Of a DNA stretch of 64,000 nucleotides, positions 58,573 through 64,000 are shown piece by piece (the stretch's first letter is position 1; each line of letters starts with the position of its first letter). The stretch spans positions 62,001-126,000 of the forward strand of contig JACIYT010000002.1 of the NCBI GenBank assembly GCA_014359765.1. Direction: 5' to 3'. This DNA is from Roseovarius sp. Its GTDB lineage: Bacteria > Pseudomonadota > Alphaproteobacteria > Rhodobacterales > Rhodobacteraceae. The notes beneath the pieces were generated by a model. It had not been told where the DNA came from, did not search any database, and was given only the letters and a program-made list of their open reading frames with translations. The translations under genes and the position numbers were made by a program.

Positions 58573-59775
58573 ATGCTCATGCCTGACGACATCTACAGGG
58601 ACATCGCGCAACGCTACGCCGATGCGGCCCGAAAGGCGACGGGCCTGAACAGACGATTCGTGGCGGCCGGTTTCGACCCGGCCGCCATCACATCGCTGGC
58701 GGATCTGACGCGTCTGCCGGTGATGAAGAAGGAAGAACTCATGCAGATTCAGCGCGAGACCCCGCCCTTCGGCGGCTTTCTCGCGGGGGATATGAAGGAT
58801 ATCGCGCGCATCTATGTCTCGCCCGGCCCGATCTTCGAGCCGGCCCTGGGCGGCGGCGGCGGCCATGGGCTCGACCTGCTGTTTCGCGCGGCCCGCGTGG
58901 GCGCGGGGGATATCGTCCTGAACACGTGGATGTATCATCTCGTGCCGGCGGGGCTGCTCTTTGACGAGGCGGCGCGGGCGGCTGGCGCCACGGTGATTCC
59001 GGGCGGTGTGGGCAACACCGATTTGCAGGCGCAGATCATCGTCGAGACCGGCGTGACCGCGATCGCCGCCTCGACCGCCTTCTTCCTGACGCTCGCCGAC
59101 AAGGTGATCGCGACATACGGTCGCGACGCATGGAAGGTGAAGACCGCCTTTCTGGGCGGCGAGATGGGCGACTGGATGGCCAAGCGCCGGCATATCGAGG
59201 CGGAATACGGGGTCTCGACCTGGGCGGCCTATGCCACGGCCGATCTCGGGATGGTGGCCTATGAGGACGGCGGCGAGGGCTACCGGGTGCATCCCGACCG
59301 GGTGGTGCAGATCTGCGACCCGCTCAGCGGCGCGCCGATGCCGCACGGTGAGCCCGGTGAGGTCGTCGTGACCACGCGCGACGCGACCTGGCCGATGATC
59401 CGGTTCGGCACCGGCGACAGCGCCTTTGCGCTGGAAAGCAACCCGGACGGCAGCGTGAGCCGCCTGTCGGCCCTCCAGGGGCGGGTTGGCGCCGCCGTCA
59501 AGGTGCGCGAGATCTTCGTCTATCCGCGCGCGATCGAGGAGGTCATCATCGCCACGCCGGGCGCGCGGGCCGCGCAGGCCATCGTCACCCGCGAGAACGA
59601 TCGCGACATGATCCGCCTGTCGCTCGTGCTCGCGAAAGGGGCGGATGCCGCCGCCGCCGAGGCGGCCGCAGCCGAGGCCTTTCGGCAGCACGCGCGGATC
59701 CGTGCGGATGCCGTTGCCATTGTCGGCGACCTTCCCGAGGACGCGCCGCTGATCGTCAACCGCAAGGACGGCTGA
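58573..59775 (+). CDS. PaaK-like AMP-binding protein with altered P-loop
   Basis: A 400-residue protein of the phenylacetate-CoA ligase family. Family features include IRFGTGDSAF and the C-terminal LPEDAPLIVNRKDG with the expected Lys. Where PaaK has an SSGTTG-type P-loop, this protein reads YVSPGPIFEPALGGGGG. It may still form an acyl-AMP, or may have lost that step. A second Met at 58579 is better spaced from the GGGAG ribosome-binding site (8 bases against 2) and could be the true start. It is the last gene of the operon, and a terminator follows at 59792. Confidence 0.85.
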   Translation: MLMPDDIYRDIAQRYADAARKATGLNRRFVAAGFDPAAITSLADLTRLPVMKKEELMQIQRETPPFGGFLAGDMKDIARIYVSPGPIFEPALGGGGGHGLDLLFRAARVGAGDIVLNTWMYHLVPAGLLFDEAARAAGATVIPGGVGNTDLQAQIIVETGVTAIAASTAFFLTLADKVIATYGRDAWKVKTAFLGGEMGDWMAKRRHIEAEYGVSTWAAYATADLGMVAYEDGGEGYRVHPDRVVQICDPLSGAPMPHGEPGEVVVTTRDATWPMIRFGTGDSAFALESNPDGSVSRLSALQGRVGAAVKVREIFVYPRAIEEVIIATPGARAAQAIVTRENDRDMIRLSLVLAKGADAAAAEAAAAEAFRQHARIRADAVAIVGDLPEDAPLIVNRKDG

Positions 59776-59791
59776 GCGACCGCCCCTCGCA

Positions 59792-59819
59792 GGCCGCCCG
59801 CGATGGCCGGCGGCCTTTT
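59792..59819 (+). terminator. Intrinsic terminator of the transglutaminase-to-ligase operon
   Basis: GGCCGCC and GGCGGCC pair around a 10-base loop and are followed by TTTT on the plus strand, 16 bp after the ligase stop codon. Confidence 0.75.
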
Positions 59820-59839
59820 CTCCCGGCGCGGCGGGGGCG

Positions 59840-61153
59840 TCAACTGGCGGCGATTGCCCGGGCGGCGGCGCGCTCACCCCGTTCGCAGATGCCCTCGAGC
59901 AGCAGGCTGATCAGCATTTCCGAGAACGCCTCCAGCGACAGGCTGTCGGGCTGGCCGTCCCTTGTCGGGTCGAACCATTCGACCGTCCAGTTGAGCGCGC
60001 CGAGCATCACCTGCCGCAGGGGCACGATCTTGATGTCCGAGCGGATCGCCCCGGCTTGCTGTGCCTCGCGCAGGATCCCGTCCCAGAGCGTCGCGTATTC
60101 GTAACGGATGTCGCGGTGCCGCTTGCGGAGCTCCCTGGGCAACATGCCGTAGCTGCGGATGTTCGCCGAGGTGAATTCGCTCGCCATGAACAGGAATTGC
60201 ATATGCGCCCAGATGGCGGTGGCGATACGCGCATGGTGATCATGGGGCCGGTCAAGGGCAGCGATGGCCGATCTGACCCCGGTCACGAGGTCGCGCAGCC
60301 CTGCGTTCAGAACCTCATCCACGATCGCGTCCTTGGACTTGAAGTGATAATAGACGCTCCCCGCCTGCATATGCGCCTCCTCGGCGATGCGCCGCAGGGT
60401 TGTCGCCCGGTAGCCGGCATCGCGCAGAACCCGCGCCGCCGCGCGCAGGATCTCGGCGCGTGTGGTCGCGGCCTTGCCGGGGGGGGGCGGGGGAGGCGCG
60501 GGCATGGCCATGACGGTTCGCAGCCCGCGGGTTTCGGCCCGGCGATCGGTGCACATGCCGTCGAGGATGAGCTTGCTCATGCGCCGGGCGAGCACGCTCA
60601 CGGGGTAGCGTTTCACGTCATACCATTCGACCGTCCAGTTCATCGCGCCAAGCACGAACTGACGGATGGCCGAAACCGAGATGTCGGCCCGCAGCAGCCC
60701 GGCGCGCTTGGCGTCCTTCAGGAAATCGTTCCAGAGCTGCGCATAGGCCGCGCGCAATTCCCGATGCGGGGTGCGGGCCTCTTCGGTCAGCATCGGATAG
60801 TTGCGGATATTCGCCGATGTGAAATCGCTGCTGGTGAGAAGGAATGTCAGATGTGTCTCGACGAGCACGGCAAAGGTGGCGCGGAAATCCGTCGCCCCGC
60901 TGTGCGCGGCGCGGACGATGGCGCTGACCTCGCCATGGAGATCGCGCACGCCGATATCGAGGACCTCGTTGAGGATATGCTCCTTGGAGGCGAAGTGGTA
61001 ATAGATGCTGCCGGCTTCGATCCCGGCTTCGCGCGCGATGTCGCGCATGGTTGTCGCATAGTAGCCGTCATGGCGGAACAGGCGCGCCGCGGCGGACAGG
61101 ATCTCGCCCCGCGTTCGTTCCGATTTGCTCTGTTCTTCGTCTGCTTGTGTCAT
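59840..61153 (-). CDS. Tandem double-TetR transcriptional regulator (single-chain pseudo-dimer)
   Basis: A 437-residue protein that contains two complete TetR-family units. Unit 1 has a DNA-binding domain at about residues 14-64 (ATTMRDIAREAGIEAGSIYY) and an effector domain to about 200. A linker of about 28 residues, Pro-rich at 218-226, follows. Unit 2 repeats the domain at about 231-282 (ATTLRRIAEEAHMQAGSVYY) and an effector domain to about 425. TRxEIL, FTSANIR and NWTVEW recur at a constant offset of 217 residues, so the copies are colinear without gaps over at least 165 residues, and the DNA-binding parts are about 60 % identical by eye. Normal TetR proteins are about 200 residues and dimerise. 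The ATG at 61153 is chosen because the longer ORF would run through operator site 4. It likely represses itself and the island. Confidence 0.93.
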   Translation of the reverse strand: MTQADEEQSKSERTRGEILSAAARLFRHDGYYATTMRDIAREAGIEAGSIYYHFASKEHILNEVLDIGVRDLHGEVSAIVRAAHSGATDFRATFAVLVETHLTFLLTSSDFTSANIRNYPMLTEEARTPHRELRAAYAQLWNDFLKDAKRAGLLRADISVSAIRQFVLGAMNWTVEWYDVKRYPVSVLARRMSKLILDGMCTDRRAETRGLRTVMAMPAPPPPPPGKAATTRAEILRAAARVLRDAGYRATTLRRIAEEAHMQAGSVYYHFKSKDAIVDEVLNAGLRDLVTGVRSAIAALDRPHDHHARIATAIWAHMQFLFMASEFTSANIRSYGMLPRELRKRHRDIRYEYATLWDGILREAQQAGAIRSDIKIVPLRQVMLGALNWTVEWFDPTRDGQPDSLSLEAFSEMLISLLLEGICERGERAAARAIAAS

Positions 61154-61208
61154 GCCTCGACCGACCGTGCTGCGTCTGGAAGGTGGGCGACGGGGCCGCG
61201 ACTGTCCA

Positions 61209-61236
61209 TTGCAATAAATCGAACAGTTGTTAGAAT
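61209..61236. promoter_or_regulatory. Island palindrome, site 4, and promoter in the TetR/SDR divergent gap
   Basis: ATCGAACA-GT-TGTTAGAA (61218-61235) has a perfect right half and two mismatches in the left. Facing plus, TTGCAA (61209-61214) and TAGAAT (61231-61236) are 16 bases apart and overlap the site, so it should control the SDR gene and, by position, the regulator gene itself. Confidence 0.7.
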
Positions 61237-61310
61237 AGCTGCGGAGGCGCGTCGAATCAAGATCTTGATCGCGGCGCCAGGGAACAGCATGAACACGGAA
61301 GGAGAGCCGG

Positions 61311-62072
61311 ATGCGGGGATTGAACGGAAAGCGCGTGATCGTGACAGGCGGCGGGAGCGGCATCGGTCGCGCGATCTGTCAGCGGTTTGGCGAGGAGGGC
61401 TCCGAGGTCGCCATCTTCGACATGAACGAGGAGGGCGCGAAGGAAACCGCGCGGCTGATCGAGGCGGCCGGCGGCAAGGCCCGGGCCTTCAAGGTGGACA
61501 TCACCGACCGCGCCCAGGTGGACAAGGCGGTTGCCGATTTCGAGGCCGGCGGCCCGATCGACGTTCTGGTGAACAATGCCGGCTGGGACGTGATCAAGCC
61601 CTTCCTCGACACCGATCCCGAGATCTGGAAAAAGGTCATCGACATCAATCTCTACGGCCCGCTGCACATGCATCACGCAGTGCTTCCGGGGATGGTGCGC
61701 AATGGCAGCGGTCGCGTGGTCAACATCGCCTCGGATGCCGGGCGCGTCGGCTCCTCGGGTGAGGCGGTCTATTCCGCCTGCAAGGGCGGGATCATCTCCT
61801 TCACCAAGACCGTGGCGCGCGAACTGGCGCGCAAGGGCATCCAGTTGAACGCCGTTGCGCCGGGGCCGACCGACACGCCGCTCTTTGCCCAGGTGGCCGA
61901 GGGCGAGGCCGGTGCCAAGATCGCCGAGGGGCTCAAGCGGGCCATCCCGATGAAGCGCCTCGCCCAGCCGGGCGACTATCCGGGGATCGTCTGCTTCCTG
62001 TCGTCGGATGACGCGGGCTTCATCACCGGGCAGGTCATTTCCGTCTCGGGTGGCCTGTCGATGCACGGCTGA
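61311..62072 (+). CDS. SDR dehydrogenase, BadH-like (2-hydroxycyclohexanecarboxyl-CoA dehydrogenase type)
   Basis: A 253-residue short-chain dehydrogenase. It has VTGGGSGIGRAICQRFGEEG, VLVNNAGWDVIKPFLDTDPE, LHMHHAVLPGM, VVNIASDAGRVGSSGEAVYS, with Ser-Tyr-Lys in place, and FITGQVISVSGGLSMHG. The LHMHHAVLPGM and NNAGWD segments and the C-terminus match what I recall of BadH, which oxidises 2-hydroxycyclohexanecarboxyl-CoA in alicyclic acid degradation. The true substrate could be another cyclic or branched 3-hydroxyacyl-CoA. It is divergent from the double-TetR gene, shares operator site 4 with it, and ends in a strong terminator. Confidence 0.88.
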   Translation: MRGLNGKRVIVTGGGSGIGRAICQRFGEEGSEVAIFDMNEEGAKETARLIEAAGGKARAFKVDITDRAQVDKAVADFEAGGPIDVLVNNAGWDVIKPFLDTDPEIWKKVIDINLYGPLHMHHAVLPGMVRNGSGRVVNIASDAGRVGSSGEAVYSACKGGIISFTKTVARELARKGIQLNAVAPGPTDTPLFAQVAEGEAGAKIAEGLKRAIPMKRLAQPGDYPGIVCFLSSDDAGFITGQVISVSGGLSMHG

Positions 62073-62109
62073 GCCGTGCCTGCGGGTGTTCAGGGTTACC
62101 TCCCCAACT

Positions 62110-62134
62110 GGCCGCGCTGCATGCGCGGCCTTTT
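62110..62134 (+). terminator. Intrinsic terminator downstream of the BadH-like gene
   Basis: GGCCGCGC-TGCAT-GCGCGGCC forms a perfect 8-bp stem with a 5-base loop and is followed by TTTT. Confidence 0.85.
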
Positions 62135-62179
62135 CTGCCGGGGGGATTTCTGCAAGGCTGCAAACAGGAGGGGGAACGC

Positions 62180-64000
62180 ATGTTTCATCCCGCGCCCGAC
62201 ATTCAGCGCACCAGCACGCTGGCCGCATTCCTGAGCGATTGCGGCGCTGACAGCTACGAGGATCTCGACGCCCGCGCCAATGCCGATCCGGAGTGGTTCT
62301 GGGAGCGGATCATCGCGCTTGCCGGTATCCGTTTTGCGCGCCCCTATACCCGGCTGCGCGACAGTTCCGCGGGGCCGGAAGCGATCCGCTGGGCGATCGG
62401 CGGGGCGCTGAACCTGACGGAGACCTGCCTAGATGCGCGCATCGCCGAGGGGCTGGGCGACAAGACCGCGATCGACTGGGTCGGCGAGGACGGGAGCCGG
62501 CGCCGCTGGAGCTATGCCGAGCTGGGCGCCGAGGCGGCGCGCGTGGCCTCCGCCCTTGCCCGGCGCGGCGTCCGGCCCGGAGAGGCGGTGGGGATCTACA
62601 TGCCCATGATCCCCGAGATCCAGGCGGCGCTGCTTGGCATTGCGCGGCTGGGGGCCATCGCGGTGCCGCTGTTCTCGGGCTTTGCCGGGCCCGCCATCAT
62701 CAGCCGGCTCAACGATGCCCGCGCCGTGGCGGTGCTCACGGCGGATGCGACCCCCCGGCGGGGCAAGCCGGTCTGGATGGAGGCCACCCTTGCCGAGGCG
62801 CTGGCCGAGGTGCCCTCGGTGCACACGGTGCTCAGCCTGCGGCGCTTTGGCGGGGCGGTGGCCGATCCGGCCCGCGATCTCGACTGGCAGGAGACCGTGG
62901 CCGGCGCGGATACCGATTTCCCCGCCCATCCCGTGGCGACGGATGCGCCGCTTCTCATTGCCTACACATCGGGCACCACCGGCAGGCCGAAGGGCGTGGT
63001 GCACACCCATCTCGGCGTTCAGGCCAAGGCCACGGCCGATTTCCTGCTCTGCCTCGATCTCAAGCGCGAGGATCGCCACCTGTGGATGACCGACATGGGC
63101 TGGGTCATGGGGCCGCTCACGGTCCTGTCGGTGCTGCTCGCGGGGGCGACGCTGGTTCTGGCCGAGGGGGCGCCCTCGATGCCGGGGGATCCCTTCCGGC
63201 TCCTGCGGCTGGCTGACAGTATGGAGGTCACGCATATGGGGATCGCCCCGACCCTCGTGCGCCAGTTCATGACCCAGGATCCCGCGCCGCTCGGGGGCTT
63301 TGATCTCTCGCGGCTGCGCGTCGTCGCCGCCACTGGCGAGCCGTGGACCGACGATGCCTGGCTCTGGCATCTTGCGCATGTCTGCCGCCATCGCGCCGTG
63401 CCGCTCAACATTTCGGGGGGGACCGAGCTTTTCGGCGCGATCCTGACCTCGACCGTCCTGCACGAGATCAAGCCCTGCGGCTTCTCGGCGCAGGCGCTCG
63501 GTGTGGGTGCGAAAGTGCTGCGCGCCGACGGCACCGAGGCGGCGCCCGGCGAGGTGGGCGAGCTGGTCGTGACCCAGCCGCCGCCTGGCCTTGCCCGGAC
63601 GATCTGGGGCGATCACGAGCGGTATCTCGAGACCTACTGGTCCACCTTTCCCGGGGTCTGGCGGCATGGCGACTGGGTCCGCCGCGATCCCGACGGCACA
63701 TGGTATATCCTTGGCCGCTCGGACGATACGCTCAACATCGCAGGCAAGCGCATCGGCCCCCCCGAGATCGAGGCCGCCCTGACCGCAACCGGCGAGGTGG
63801 TGGATGCCGCGGCGATCGCCGCCCCCGATGAGATCAAGGGCGTGGCCGTGGTCTGCATCTGCGTGGCGGCGCCGGGTGTTGTGCCCGACGCGGCGCTGAT
63901 CGCGCGCCTCAAGGACCGGGTGGGCGAGATCGTGTCGAAACCGTTCCGCCCGCGCGAGATCCATTTCGTCGAGGCGCTGCCCAAGACGCGCAGCATGAAA
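62180..64000 (+). CDS. AMP-forming acyl-CoA synthetase, acetyl-CoA synthetase-like (3' end outside window)
   Basis: The frame opens at an ATG at 62180 after a good AGGAGGGGG ribosome-binding site and stays open to the end of the window (607 codons). An N-terminal region of about 90 residues (FHPAPDIQRTSTLAAFL, then DPEWFWERII) resembles acetyl-CoA-synthetase-type enzymes. The P-loop is LIAYTSGTTGRPKGVVH, with LWMTDMGWVMGPL, VPLNISGGTELFGA, RHGDWVRRDPDGTWYILGR and the final LPKTRSMK, whose last Lys is probably the adenylation lysine. It activates a carboxylic acid to its CoA ester; the substrate is unknown. It is separated from the BadH-like gene by a terminator and shows no island palindrome in its leader. 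Confidence 0.9.
   Translation, partial: MFHPAPDIQRTSTLAAFLSDCGADSYEDLDARANADPEWFWERIIALAGIRFARPYTRLRDSSAGPEAIRWAIGGALNLTETCLDARIAEGLGDKTAIDWVGEDGSRRRWSYAELGAEAARVASALARRGVRPGEAVGIYMPMIPEIQAALLGIARLGAIAVPLFSGFAGPAIISRLNDARAVAVLTADATPRRGKPVWMEATLAEALAEVPSVHTVLSLRRFGGAVADPARDLDWQETVAGADTDFPAHPVATDAPLLIAYTSGTTGRPKGVVHTHLGVQAKATADFLLCLDLKREDRHLWMTDMGWVMGPLTVLSVLLAGATLVLAEGAPSMPGDPFRLLRLADSMEVTHMGIAPTLVRQFMTQDPAPLGGFDLSRLRVVAATGEPWTDDAWLWHLAHVCRHRAVPLNISGGTELFGAILTSTVLHEIKPCGFSAQALGVGAKVLRADGTEAAPGEVGELVVTQPPPGLARTIWGDHERYLETYWSTFPGVWRHGDWVRRDPDGTWYILGRSDDTLNIAGKRIGPPEIEAALTATGEVVDAAAIAAPDEIKGVAVVCICVAAPGVVPDAALIARLKDRVGEIVSKPFRPREIHFVEALPKTRSMK

Noticed and set aside
61154-61363. A 70-residue N-terminal extension of the double-TetR protein
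   Set aside because: It would run through operator site 4 and the divergent promoter and overlap the SDR start. The Met at 61153 begins the recognisable TetR N-terminus.

Overview
The window is a high-GC, gene-dense chromosomal segment of an alphaproteobacterium, most likely Rhodobacteraceae (Roseobacter group). This rests on the flagellar gene order, the gltD-gltB, maeB (malic enzyme with a phosphotransacetylase-like tail) and NDUFA9-like genes, the zur-znuCB/znuA locus, and a large acyl-CoA catabolic inventory. No mobile element, CRISPR array or prophage was seen.

Region 1 (1-13.5 kb) is a flagellar cluster. A plus-strand operon holds the end of motA, a secreted helical-repeat protein, a lytic transglycosylase, flhA, fliR, flhB and a coiled-coil protein. 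It converges on a minus-strand operon flgB-flgC-fliE-fliQ-flgF-flgG-flgA-flgH-fliL. fliI is divergent from flgB, and a CtrA-like motif lies between them. An alpha/beta hydrolase-like gene next to fliI looks frameshifted in an 11-base C tract.

Region 2 (14-39 kb) is mostly housekeeping: gltD-gltB, uppP, an NDUFA9-like protein, tRNA-Leu(CAG), upp, maeB, a secreted protein, prpE, a two-subunit 3-oxoacid CoA-transferase with a small gene inserted between the subunits, topA, dprA, an orphan iron-binding protein, and zur-znuC-znuB divergent from znuA with a near-consensus Zur box.

Region 3 (39-64 kb) is an acyl-CoA catabolic island and the most interesting part. It holds an acyl-CoA ligase; a biotin-dependent carboxylase operon of methylcrotonyl/geranyl-CoA type with a LiuC-like hydratase and an isovaleryl-type dehydrogenase; an SDR; an SCP2 thiolase; a CoA-transferase; a DUF35 plus Cys-less thiolase-fold pair resembling a retro-aldolase; a hydratase-2 MaoC protein; an alpha-methylacyl-CoA racemase; a transglutaminase-like protein; a second MaoC protein; a pair of acyl-CoA dehydrogenases; an unusual crotonase; a PaaK-like protein; a BadH-like SDR; and an AMP-forming synthetase that runs off the window. 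Four copies of an 18-bp palindrome (TTCTAACA-NN-TGTTAGAA) lie at the promoters of this island. The likely regulator is a 437-residue protein made of two complete, colinear TetR repeats joined by a Pro-rich linker, a natural single-chain pseudo-dimer. I infer a coordinated catabolon for a methyl-branched or alicyclic isoprenoid-type acid, with racemase, R-hydratase, SDR and SCP2 thiolase forming a bacterial counterpart of peroxisomal branched-chain beta-oxidation. The substrate is unknown.
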